Assembly: GCA_015232795.1 (NCBI GenBank)
Contig: JADFYX010000091.1
Span: forward strand, 1 to 8,939
Direction: 5' to 3'
Source: Magnetococcales bacterium
Lineage (GTDB): Bacteria; Pseudomonadota; Magnetococcia; Magnetococcales; JADFYX01
Length of the DNA stretch: 8,939 nt
This document shows positions 1 through 7,439 of the stretch, piece after piece; within the stretch, counting starts at the first letter, position 1; the number at the start of each line of letters is the position of its first letter. The notes below the pieces were generated by a model, which saw nothing but the letters and a program-made list of their open reading frames with translations, was not told the origin of the DNA and made no database searches. The position numbers were made by a program, and so were the translations under genes.

Positions 1-999
1 ATTTCCTATCTGCTCAGTCGCTATCTTTCCGACTCAGGCTCCATACTCTACGTTGCAGATCAACCAAACCATCGCTCTCTCCACACTAAATCAACACCCC
101 GTAATGGTGGTATTGCAATTTGGCTCAGTTTTTTTTGTGGTTATACAGTTATAAGGTCACTAGATGACCTATCATTGAAGGGTGAAACCAACCTCTGGAT
201 AGGGTTGGTGCTGGTTATGATGATATCATTTCTTGATGATAAACACCCTCTTCCCCCCTGGGTACGTTTTTTAATTCAAACCGGGGCAACAGTTTTTTTG
301 CTGTTTGGTGGCTTTGCTCTGGCGAAAATAGATTTCCCAACTTTAGGTACAGTAACTCTCGGCTGGTTTGGCCCTATATTCTCTTTTGTCTTCACAATGT
401 GGCTCATCAACCTATACAATTTTATGGATGGCATGAATGGCTTTGCCGGAGGGATGGGGCTGTTTGGTTTTGGCTTTTTTGCCCTTTTGGGCTGGCTAGG
501 AGACAACCCATCTTTTTTCACCATATCCCTATTTCTCTCAGTAGCAAATATCGGTTTTCTCACACAAAACTTCCCCACGCCAGACGCCAATATTTTTATG
601 GGTGATGTTGGCTCCATCCCCATGGGATTTATGGTGGCTGCTCTTACACTATGGGGGATTAATGCAGAGCTGTTTAGCATATGGAGTGCCGTACTGATTT
701 TTTCGCCATTTATAGTTGATGCCACTCTTACACTTGTTCGCCGGGGTATATTGGGTAAAAAAGTGTGGGTTGCTCACCACTCACACTGTTATCAACGTTT
801 GGTACAATATGGCTGGAGCCATCAAAAAACAGTAATATATGAATATTTTTTAATGGTTATATTTGGCGGTATTGCAGTGTGGTTACAGTTTAACGACAGT
901 GAAACTATGCTTGCTATTGTATTAATAGCTTGCAGTTTTTTCTACCTCTTTTTAGCTGTTCTGGTTTATCATAAAACCACAAATATTGCGTGGGATTGA
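1..999 (+). CDS. Undecaprenyl-phosphate sugar-1-phosphate transferase, WecA/WbpL type (5' partial)
   Basis: A polytopic membrane enzyme of the MraY/WecA superfamily. It moves a (probably N-acetylated) sugar-1-phosphate from a UDP-sugar to undecaprenyl phosphate on the cytoplasmic face, the first committed step of a polysaccharide repeat unit. The frame is open from base 1, so the gene begins upstream; a TTG at 175 is internal, because conserved family sequence precedes it. Numbering from the window edge, 332 residues are visible: the PNHRSLH signature at 22-28, the Asp-Asp pair at 79-80, NFMDGMNG at 140-147, FMGDVGS at 199-205, and a His-rich HHSHCYQRL loop near 259. Several hydrophobic helices lie between these motifs. 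The His loop and the adjacent dehydratase favour a WbpL-like FucNAc/QuiNAc transferase over a WecA GlcNAc transferase, but the substrate is inferred. The next gene starts 41 bases downstream on the same strand, probably in one operon. Confidence 0.93.
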   Translation: MSYLLSRYLSDSGSILYVADQPNHRSLHTKSTPRNGGIAIWLSFFCGYTVIRSLDDLSLKGETNLWIGLVLVMMISFLDDKHPLPPWVRFLIQTGATVFLLFGGFALAKIDFPTLGTVTLGWFGPIFSFVFTMWLINLYNFMDGMNGFAGGMGLFGFGFFALLGWLGDNPSFFTISLFLSVANIGFLTQNFPTPDANIFMGDVGSIPMGFMVAALTLWGINAELFSIWSAVLIFSPFIVDATLTLVRRGILGKKVWVAHHSHCYQRLVQYGWSHQKTVIYEYFLMVIFGGIAVWLQFNDSETMLAIVLIACSFFYLFLAVLVYHKTTNIAWD

Positions 1000-1040
1000 A
1001 TGAAGTTGGTGGCAAAAATCGCTCTATTTTAGGAGTATAA

Positions 1041-2933
1041 ATGGAAAATAGTAATAAGATAATACACCATATTAGAGATCTGCCAAATACAGTTATCAAC
1101 AAGATGCCAAGAAAAACCAAGCAGGTTCTTCTGCTGTTGATAGACACCTTTTTTATAATGCTGAGTGTCTGGGGTGGCTTTGCTGTTGTCGAGTTTGTTG
1201 GCAAACCATCCTATTTAACAGAGTCTTTATGGACCATGCCACTGGCTGTCACCTTATCACTCCCGTTATTTGCCCGTGCGGGTTTTTATCATGCTGTCAT
1301 TCATCAAGCCAGTGACCGATTTTTTATTATCCTAATAAATACGTGCGTCTTTAGCGTGATTATACTTGCCGTAATAGTTGAGGTTATAAACCCTGTTCAC
1401 GTTCCCGGTATGGTTTGGGTTGTTCACGGTTGGATTTTATGGGTATTGGTTGGTGGAGTACGCTTTGCAATCCGCTTTCTTCTAAGCGCACCAAACAGAG
1501 GGATTAAAGAACGAGAAGCAGTTGCTATTTATGGTGCCGGGGCAGCTTGTGAGCAAATTCTTTTAGCACTTCAGCAGAGCGAAGAGTTGCAACCCGTAGC
1601 AATTTTTGATGACAAATCAGAACTCCACGGCATTAAAATTCGGGAACTCCAGGTCTATCCCTCAACAGAGATGATATTTTTAATCAAAAAGCTCAAAATC
1701 AAGCGAGTACTGCTCTCTTTTCCTTCTGCCTCAAGATATCGTCGTCATCAAATCATCCGCTTTTTGGAGTCAATGTCTATTCATGTGCAAGACATTCCCA
1801 ATTTAAACGAGTTGGCCGACGGCTCAAAAACTATCGTTGATATAAGAGAGATATCCGATGAAGACCTTTTGGGGCGTATTCCCGTACCACCAGATCAATC
1901 TTTATTAAAGGATAGTATAACTGGCAAAGCTGTATTGGTTACAGGTGCAGGAGGCTCTATAGGGTCAGAGTTGTGCCGACAGATAATAAGACTCGCCCCA
2001 AAATGTCTGGTATTGGTAGAGAGAACAGAATTTACCCTCTACTCTATAGCTAAAGAGCTTGAGGAGCTAAACCAACAATACATTCACGGTGAGTTAGAGA
2101 TAGTCTCAGTTCTTGGTAGTGTAAGATCATACAAACGCATGTTTTCTGTTTTAAAGAAGTACAATATCCAGACGGTATATCATGCAGCAGCATATAAACA
2201 TGTTAATATCATTGAGTTAAACCCCATAGAAGGGTTTCAAAACAATATTTATGGCACTTATCAAATGGCCAAAGCCGCCATAGCTGCTAATGTTACAAGA
2301 TTTGTTCTTATTTCCACCGACAAAGCTGTACGCCCCACCAATGTAATGGGGGCAACAAAACGCCATGCAGAGCTTATACTACAAGCTCTTGCTGCCGAAA
2401 ATAACAATATTTGTTTTTCTATGGTGAGATTTGGCAATGTTGTAGCCTCTTCGGGTTCGGTTATTCCCCTGTTTCGCCAGCAGATAAAAAATGGCGGTCC
2501 TGTTACCGTTACCCATCCAGAAGTTAATCGGTTTTTTATGACAATACCAGAAGCTTCTCAACTGGTTATACAGGCCAGTGCCATGGCTTATGGTGGAGAT
2601 GTTTTTGTTTTAGATATGGGGCAACCTATAAAAATTCTTGATTTAGTCAAACGCATGATCCAACTATCAGGTCTGACAATACGCAATAAAGAGAACCCAG
2701 ACGGTGACATAGCTATAACCATAACCGGACTGAAACCGGGAGAAAAACTTTATGAAGAGTTGTTGATTGGCGAACATACCTCACCGACAGATCATCCCAT
2801 GATTATCAGGGTACAGGAAGATAGCCTGCCAATGGCTGAGATGCTTAAGACATTTAATGAGCTAGAATCGGCCTCGCAAAAACTAGATGAGGCAGCAGTG
2901 CGAAAAATATTAATGAAGATTGTCGAAAAATAG
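1041..2933 (+). CDS. Membrane-bound UDP-sugar 4,6-dehydratase, WbpM/CapD family
   Basis: A 630-residue nucleotide-sugar dehydratase. Family members convert UDP-GlcNAc to the 4-keto-6-deoxy intermediate used for QuiNAc, FucNAc and related sugars. Residues 1-150 hold about four hydrophobic segments (near 28-50, 64-85, 94-117 and 122-147). A first Rossmann-like region follows (IYGAGA at 163-168). The catalytic extended SDR domain starts near 297 with the NAD-binding TGAGGSIGS motif (301-309), HAAAYKHV (381-388) and STDKAVRPTNVMGATKR (425-441). Met436 sits where most SDR enzymes have the catalytic Tyr, with Lys440 following; this Met-Lys form is known for the large membrane WbpM-like branch, so it is not a defect. 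LKPGEKLYEE near 564 is a typical C-terminal motif. The length fits the family. The start is supported by AGGAG at 1031-1035, five bases before the ATG. Pairing with the transferase upstream mirrors the wbpL-wbpM arrangement of Pseudomonas O-antigen loci. Confidence 0.96.
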   Translation: MENSNKIIHHIRDLPNTVINKMPRKTKQVLLLLIDTFFIMLSVWGGFAVVEFVGKPSYLTESLWTMPLAVTLSLPLFARAGFYHAVIHQASDRFFIILINTCVFSVIILAVIVEVINPVHVPGMVWVVHGWILWVLVGGVRFAIRFLLSAPNRGIKEREAVAIYGAGAACEQILLALQQSEELQPVAIFDDKSELHGIKIRELQVYPSTEMIFLIKKLKIKRVLLSFPSASRYRRHQIIRFLESMSIHVQDIPNLNELADGSKTIVDIREISDEDLLGRIPVPPDQSLLKDSITGKAVLVTGAGGSIGSELCRQIIRLAPKCLVLVERTEFTLYSIAKELEELNQQYIHGELEIVSVLGSVRSYKRMFSVLKKYNIQTVYHAAAYKHVNIIELNPIEGFQNNIYGTYQMAKAAIAANVTRFVLISTDKAVRPTNVMGATKRHAELILQALAAENNNICFSMVRFGNVVASSGSVIPLFRQQIKNGGPVTVTHPEVNRFFMTIPEASQLVIQASAMAYGGDVFVLDMGQPIKILDLVKRMIQLSGLTIRNKENPDGDIAITITGLKPGEKLYEELLIGEHTSPTDHPMIIRVQEDSLPMAEMLKTFNELESASQKLDEAAVRKILMKIVEK

Positions 2934-2960
2934 ATAAAGTGTCAAAAATTACGATTACAG

Positions 2961-3114
2961 TTTCTCCTCATCAACAATACACAACTCAAAAAAACTATTA
3001 CACCCTCCATTCTACAAACAAAATACCATTTTTCCCAAAAAATATACCACCACATCCTAAAACAAAATACTAACAAAAAAACATTTAAATACCAATATTT
3101 CAAACAAACCTACT
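2961..3114 (+). terminator. G-free, C-containing tract; candidate Rho-dependent termination region
   Basis: Starting 27 bases after the dehydratase stop codon, 154 consecutive bases contain no G on the plus strand, while about 43 are C and the rest are A or T. A transcript here would be unstructured and C-over-G biased, which is the known hallmark of Rho loading sites. I see no hairpin followed by a U run near the stop codon, so a Rho-type end for the dehydratase transcript is a reasonable inference. No coding sequence is recognisable in 2934-3261. The composition is directly visible; the function is not. Confidence 0.4.
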
Positions 3115-3120
3115 GGGGTT

Positions 3121-3154
3121 GGTTCTTGGTAAAAGCTAGCTGCTTTGAGAAACC
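3121..3154. promoter_or_regulatory. Imperfect dyad upstream of sigma-54-type promoter
   Basis: An imperfect inverted repeat: outer arms GGTTCT and AGAAACC (one bulged base) and inner arms AAAGC and GCTTT around a TAGCT centre. It ends about 30 bases before the -24 element at 3186. It could be an activator site, or a hairpin closing the transcript from the left. There are too few pairs to decide, and the distance is short for a classical enhancer site. Confidence 0.22.
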
Positions 3155-3183
3155 ATGTTCTTAAAAATTATTACGCTGACAAA

Positions 3184-3200
3184 TTGGCAACTATCTTGCG
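3184..3200 (+). promoter_or_regulatory. Sigma-54 (-24/-12) promoter candidate
   Basis: The sequence TTGGCAACTATCTTGCG matches the sigma-54 consensus core: TGGCA at -24, TTGC at -12, and exactly the required 12 bases between the GG (3186-3187) and the GC (3198-3199). Transcription would begin near 3211, giving a leader of about 50 bases before the ATG at 3262. Such promoters need an ATP-dependent enhancer-binding activator, which is not encoded in this window. Confidence 0.6.
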
Positions 3201-3261
3201 ATAAATTTAGTTGAAAAGTATTGAACCAAGATGCTGAACCACTAAAGGTTGAGAGAGTGTA

Positions 3262-3474
3262 ATGGAACGGGTAATCAAAGTAACTGAAAGAACAGTTGAA
3301 ATGAGTGAAAGAGGTGGCGAGATTCACCAACAGTACCATACATCTCCTGCCAACTATCAATACACACAAAGTCGCAGGCAGCCCAGCAAGTCGGATGTTA
3401 AATTCCTCCTTACTTTAGGGGCAATCTCCTTTATTCTTACCTTTTTATTATTGCGAGAGTTAATGATATCCTGA
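3262..3474 (+). CDS. Unrecognised 70-residue single-pass membrane protein
   Basis: I do not recognise this family. Residues 1-46 are hydrophilic, rich in Glu, Arg, Gln and Ser, with a basic patch (SRRQPSK) just before one hydrophobic helix at about 47-66, then a four-residue tail. The positive residues before the helix predict the N-terminus in the cytoplasm. A GAGAGAG purine run at 3251-3257 ends four bases before the ATG and can serve as ribosome-binding site. The sigma-54-type promoter 62 bases upstream supports a real gene. It ends nine bases from the end of the convergent VpsP-like gene, and I see no strong terminator between them. A single-helix protein of this kind could be a regulatory or assembly partner of an envelope complex, but nothing in the sequence shows which. 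An overlapping frame on the other strand (3136-3369) has no such support. Confidence 0.6.
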   Translation: MERVIKVTERTVEMSERGGEIHQQYHTSPANYQYTQSRRQPSKSDVKFLLTLGAISFILTFLLLRELMIS

Positions 3475-3483
3475 TCATCTTTG

Positions 3484-4141
3484 CTACTTGTCAGGTTGCT
3501 GAAAGGCAAACTTACATTTTTGGCTATTATTAAGCAAAAAACTGCTTAACTCATCTCTATTTTCCATTACACTGTTATTGATAAACTGCACCATATTTTT
3601 TTGCATTGCTCTGGGCATGGAGTTACAGAGATTCACAGCTATCTTAACAAGAGGAACACTCTGGCTTTTCTCCCATGGCCCCAAATATATGGCTTGGTTT
3701 AATGCATTGAAAAACTCTTGATCAATGGCTTTTAGCTGCTGTTTTACAAGCACCACCCCCCCCCCAAGCTATTGGAGAAACCGGTCGGTTAATTATTGAT
3801 AAGCGCAGATATTCCAAAGCTTTACGAAGGTTACTTCTTTTTCGCCATCCTGAATTCCGCACACTTTCGGCCAAACGTCTGTGGTGCACACTTAGCTTCA
3901 GCAATATTTTTGGATTTTTTGGGTCAAGAGTTAAAGCATCTTGCAGATTTTTTTGCACACTATCCCACTGTTGTTTAGAAAACTTAACACCATTGGTATT
4001 TTGCCAAGAGTCTATTTCTCGTTCTGCAACAATTAGATGCAAATCAGAGACAAGGTTATCCTTGGTAGTAAGCAATAAGCCAACCATTACAACAATTAAT
4101 GGCAAAACGATAATACTGCGCCAACTTAAGATATTGTTCAT
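3484..4141 (-). pseudogene. VpsP-like polysaccharide biosynthesis protein, frameshifted at a G10 run
   Basis: Two minus-strand frames form one gene. The N-terminal part (4141 down to the C run) has a membrane anchor at residues 8-25 and TPR-like helical sequence (DALTLDPKNP near 68-77; ALEYLRLSIINRPVSPIAW at 108-126). The other frame continues with VLVKQQLKAIDQEF and NQAIYLGPWEKS, and stops at 3484. The order 'RP.SP.AW - K..L...D.EF - A..LGPWE' is what I recall of the VpsP family, small membrane-anchored proteins in Vibrio vps and other exopolysaccharide loci, with no settled biochemical role. The frames part at ten G (minus strand). With nine G the reading is AWGGVVLVK and gives one 218-residue protein; as printed, the first frame ends after 139 residues. 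This is a phase-variable gene, a recent mutation, or a sequencing error. It starts 21 bases after the receiver/Cache gene's stop codon, so it is probably cotranscribed; no clear Shine-Dalgarno sequence is seen. Confidence 0.75.
3756..3765. repeat. Homopolymer C10 (G10 on coding strand)
   Basis: Ten consecutive C on the plus strand, inside the VpsP-like gene and preceded by CACCA. It is the longest G/C homopolymer I see in this AT-rich window. Its position is exactly where the reading frame breaks, and removing one base restores a full-length protein. Runs of this kind mutate by slipped-strand mispairing and are also error-prone in sequencing. Confidence 0.95.
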
Positions 4142-4162
4142 AAGAATTATTTAATCAATGTA

Positions 4163-5893
4163 TTATTCTAACAAACCCAATCCAAACGGTAATATATCGG
4201 CAACTGAGCGGATTTTTAAAATATATAAATCACGCTCCGAAACTGTATCCCCCATCTGCACAAAACGGCCAGCAACCACACCATGATCTGTTAATCCTGT
4301 GTAAGAAATATGATCTTTCATCATGGCTGTTATTTCTGGAAAATCTTGGGAGAGTTTACTCTCATGACCCAGATCAAACCCATAGCTTTTTTCCATGTCA
4401 GGATTGAGGAGATAATAGCCTTGGGAATTTGCAATATGGAGTCTTTCACTATCGTGTTTAAGATCCTCAAAAATAGGTTGTACAAACATGTTTGCGACAA
4501 GTACCCCATAAACAGTGTGATAATTACCCAATACATCATGGTATTCGTCCACGATCAGCTTACTAAATCTCACGACAGGCGTATAAGGAAAAGAAACTTG
4601 TCCATTTTCTCGGTTTAAACTAACAGCGGAAATATACTGCTCATTGGGTCCAAGAGTTAAAGCTTTGGCATAATATTTTTCTGATCCTTTAAACTGTAAA
4701 TCAGGGGAATTTTTGCTATCTATATGGTTACCATTATAATCCACTCGCACCATCTCCCGGCCTTCCATCAAAAAACGCAGTTGATGGTATATGCCGGTAT
4801 TTACACGCATATGTTCGGAAAAAATATTGGCTATATTCTGCTGTAGGTTATCAATATTTTGACCAGGAATAATGGCAACGTTTCTGTTTTTTGTAATCCG
4901 CATTAAATTTTTAATAGCTGGTGCTGCCAAACTCTCAATTCGCAACAGATCATCGGTTCTTAGGAGCATTTTTTGTAAACGCTGCGAAGATAACTTGGCC
5001 TCCTGCTCCATTTCCAGAAGTGTTTTTTCAATATAATAACTGCGAATTGCACGAAAAGGGTTTGCCGCATATAAAGCTATTATCAGAACTAAACCAACCA
5101 CAATATTAAACAGATACTTACGCAAATTAGAATCTTCTTTTTCCGTAGCATAGGACATATTGCCAGGGTTCTGAAAGTTATTTGGCACCTGTTGTTGATT
5201 AGCTTGATTGTAGTTGAAGTTGGGGTTGTTGTAGGGTGTGCTTACATCAGTCGGAACAAAAGGGAGATGTTCAAGCTCTCTTCTTTTTTTATCTCTTCTC
5301 TCATTACTCCGCCTATCATTGTCACGTCTATCTGATGCTCGTCTATTCCTATCACCCCTTTTATTCTGTATATTTTGCGCCGCTTTTTTGGGAGTTATTA
5401 CTATTTCGTTAGGTATTACTCTCAAGTCACGATCATTAACAGTAAAATCACTGTCAATAAAATCATTTTTATTTGCTTTTGTAGTTATTTTATTTTCATT
5501 TGGCCTGTTTTTCAACACAAGCTTGTAGGCGGAATTAGCTGCTTTGATAATTTGAGATGTAGTTACAGGTTTTTCAATAAAATCTACGGCTCCAATGGAT
5601 GTTGCCTCTACAGCTATTTGGATATTTCCTTCACCAGTCAAGATAACAACTTGGGAACTAAGCTCTTTTTCTTTAATCAACTTTAGGATCTCAAGGCCGT
5701 TATAGTCCTCAAGATTTAAGTCAAGAAGAATGACATCAGGAACTTTTTTTCCAATTAGATGAATTAAAACTTTAGAACCTGTCGTTACAGAAAATACTTT
5801 CCAACCATCAAGCTTAAGTGCCTCAACCAACAGCTCAAGGAGGTCCAAATCATCTTCAGCAATCAGGATAGATTTTTTTTCGATAATAGCCAT
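4163..5893 (-). CDS. Receiver domain - transmembrane - periplasmic Cache-like sensor protein
   Basis: A 576-residue protein with an atypical layout. Residues 8-122 are a CheY-like receiver with a complete active site: Asp14/Asp15, phospho-acceptor Asp58 (LLDLN), Thr86 and Lys108 in EKP. A long linker follows: residues 179-205 are almost entirely Arg, Asp, Asn and Lys with RR pairs every five residues, and 222-245 is Asn/Gln/Pro-rich. One hydrophobic helix lies at about 261-277, then a helical, possibly coiled stretch (285-315). Residues 320-560 look like a double-Cache (PDC) ligand sensor: LRFLMEGREMVRVD, then SEKYYAKAL, ISAVSLNREN, TPVVRFSK, and YYLLNPDMEKSYGFDLG. No HAMP, kinase, GGDEF, EAL or DNA-binding domain is present, and no second membrane helix, so the sensor is predicted to be periplasmic and the receiver cytoplasmic. 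It may relay an envelope signal to a partner that binds the receiver. ATG at 5893; an A8 run lies in codons 5-8; the ribosome-binding site is weak. Confidence 0.85.
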   Translation of the reverse strand: MAIIEKKSILIAEDDLDLLELLVEALKLDGWKVFSVTTGSKVLIHLIGKKVPDVILLDLNLEDYNGLEILKLIKEKELSSQVVILTGEGNIQIAVEATSIGAVDFIEKPVTTSQIIKAANSAYKLVLKNRPNENKITTKANKNDFIDSDFTVNDRDLRVIPNEIVITPKKAAQNIQNKRGDRNRRASDRRDNDRRSNERRDKKRRELEHLPFVPTDVSTPYNNPNFNYNQANQQQVPNNFQNPGNMSYATEKEDSNLRKYLFNIVVGLVLIIALYAANPFRAIRSYYIEKTLLEMEQEAKLSSQRLQKMLLRTDDLLRIESLAAPAIKNLMRITKNRNVAIIPGQNIDNLQQNIANIFSEHMRVNTGIYHQLRFLMEGREMVRVDYNGNHIDSKNSPDLQFKGSEKYYAKALTLGPNEQYISAVSLNRENGQVSFPYTPVVRFSKLIVDEYHDVLGNYHTVYGVLVANMFVQPIFEDLKHDSERLHIANSQGYYLLNPDMEKSYGFDLGHESKLSQDFPEITAMMKDHISYTGLTDHGVVAGRFVQMGDTVSERDLYILKIRSVADILPFGLGLLE

Positions 5894-5991
5894 TTTACCA
5901 ACAATATTCTAATTAATAACAAGGCCGATAGGCGACAATATCCAGACCAAACAAACTGCCCATCAGACAAACTGTTCCTACCCATAGCATA

Positions 5992-6003
5992 CACCTTAAG
6001 GTG
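5992..6003. promoter_or_regulatory. Perfect 12-base palindrome CACCTTAAGGTG
   Basis: A perfect palindrome in the 218-base gap between the barrel gene and the receiver/Cache gene, about 100 bases before the latter's start. It could be an operator for a dimeric regulator. No second copy was noticed in the window. The rest of the gap shows no gene and no convincing intrinsic terminator for the barrel gene. Confidence 0.25.
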
Positions 6004-6111
6004 ATTAACTATGCAAACTATAAAAAATTTCTTTTATGTTTATCCTTATAAATAGCGCAGTAAAAAACCAGAAAAACGGAGGGTATCAACATAAAAACCC
6101 CTATATTTTTA

Positions 6112-7338
6112 CTATAAAGCCATCATAAACATTAACATTATTTTATTCTGTGTGTAGTCATTGGCATTAACATTTGAATCTCGCTCAGAATAGCTATATC
6201 CAAAATTAACCATCCCCCAACGGTTGATTTTATAGCCAACTCCTAGATCAACGACGGACTCTTCATCTTCTCGACTCTGCCCAACACCTTGATAGTTTGC
6301 CGTTCCATAAGAGCCTTGTATCTTGGTAAACAGTATATCTGACCATTCATGGTTCCAGGCAAGAGATGAAATATCCCGCACGATATGATCACCAACGCCT
6401 GTCGGTTCGCCAGGAGAACGTATTGTCATTAAAACAAAATTTGAATAGCTCAACGGCTCCCACTTAACCGATATATCCCAGGAAAATCCCCCGTAGTCAT
6501 CCCTGCTGTTATCATCAAAGATTTTTTCCATATAGCCAATTTTAATGTTACCTGAAGTTTTTCCTGTGGCACTCCAGTCAAGCCCAGCAAAATAGAAAGC
6601 TTCATCACTATCAGCAGCGACACTGTTTATAACATAATCATAATTTGAATAGAGAATTCCGGTCAATAAGGAGGTTTTGGGCATTATCTCCCAGTATAAA
6701 GAACCATTTGAAGACAATTTAGAATATTCCAACCCGTTGGTATTGGTAGAGTTATTTGTATAATCTAAATCGAGTTTTGATGCGCCAAACTCAATCTTCC
6801 CCTTGGATTCATCCCCACCAATGCGGGCTTCAAAACCATAGTTGTCCGTGGTATGTTCATTAGGGTCGGTTGAATCGACCGAATCGTTTGCTCCCTTTTC
6901 GTCATGCCCCCATTTTCTCCCTAATTTGAGTTCAACTCCTAGCCATCTTCTAAAGTCAAACACAATAGCAGTTTTTAAATCATGATCCATATAGTTATCG
7001 GTTGAGGAACTGTGGACTTGACCATATGTTCCATCATAACTCACTGTAAGATCATGTTTGCCAAGCTCTACTACTGCTTCAAAGCTGGGGCTCTCCTCAG
7101 TAACCCAAGAGCTTGTTTTAGTGCTTACTGTTGATGGGTCGAGATAACGGTTATCGTTATAGGACTCCGTAATTATCAGCTTGGGATGAAATGTCACATT
7201 GCCTTTTTGAATACCTTCAAGCTCCAACCCTATTGCCTGGACATTATCAACCATCCCTAGCAATACAGCAAAAAAAACCGAGCAAAATGATATTAAAAAC
7301 TTTTTTAAACAGGAACTTTTACACGAATCCACTTTCAC
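6112..7338 (-). CDS. Outer-membrane beta-barrel protein, BBP2-like, polysaccharide-locus type
   Basis: An exported beta-barrel, probably 408 residues. I chose the GTG at 7338: GGAGAGG lies just upstream with optimal spacing, and the product then has a normal 35-residue signal peptide (basic start, hydrophobic core about 14-29, cleavage after VQA). The longer frame from TTG at 7359 would carry that ribosome-binding site inside the gene. The mature part begins with HPKLIITESYNDNRYLDP, resembling the start of BBP2-type putative porins found in exopolysaccharide and exosortase loci, and continues with alternating aromatic and polar strands (LTVSYDGTYG, LGVELKLGRKWGHDEKG, IKIGYMEKIF, GMVNFGYSYSERDSN). 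It ends in a strand closing on Leu (KIMLMFMMAL), as expected for barrel insertion by the BAM machinery. The likely role is in polymer passage or anchoring at the outer membrane; this is inferred from neighbours. It is 101 bases downstream of the repeat-protein gene, on the same strand. Confidence 0.85.
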   Translation of the reverse strand: MKVDSCKSSCLKKFLISFCSVFFAVLLGMVDNVQAIGLELEGIQKGNVTFHPKLIITESYNDNRYLDPSTVSTKTSSWVTEESPSFEAVVELGKHDLTVSYDGTYGQVHSSSTDNYMDHDLKTAIVFDFRRWLGVELKLGRKWGHDEKGANDSVDSTDPNEHTTDNYGFEARIGGDESKGKIEFGASKLDLDYTNNSTNTNGLEYSKLSSNGSLYWEIMPKTSLLTGILYSNYDYVINSVAADSDEAFYFAGLDWSATGKTSGNIKIGYMEKIFDDNSRDDYGGFSWDISVKWEPLSYSNFVLMTIRSPGEPTGVGDHIVRDISSLAWNHEWSDILFTKIQGSYGTANYQGVGQSREDEESVVDLGVGYKINRWGMVNFGYSYSERDSNVNANDYTQNKIMLMFMMAL

Positions 7339-7439
7339 TAATCCTCTCCACAAAGCCAATAGACAACCATATACTTCTACTTAAAACAGAGCAAAACAAG
7401 GTAGAGGTACATAAAGATTATTGCAGAATATATTAAATG

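Noticed and set aside
276..725. 149-codon open frame opposite the transferase gene.
   Set aside because: The plus-strand frame carries strong family motifs throughout. The antisense frame has no recognisable domain or start signal.
5238..5528. Plus-strand frame rich in Leu and Ser opposite the receiver protein linker.
   Set aside because: Its Leu/Ser content comes from the antisense of the Arg/Asp-rich linker. No ribosome-binding site or plausible product is seen.
5934..5950. Third possible sigma-54 site on the minus strand (TTGGTCTGGATATTGTC), 40-57 bases before the receiver/Cache gene.
   Set aside because: Spacing is right, but the -24 box lacks the C-A after GG and the -12 box has GT instead of GC. 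It is too weak to call, though its location is suitable.
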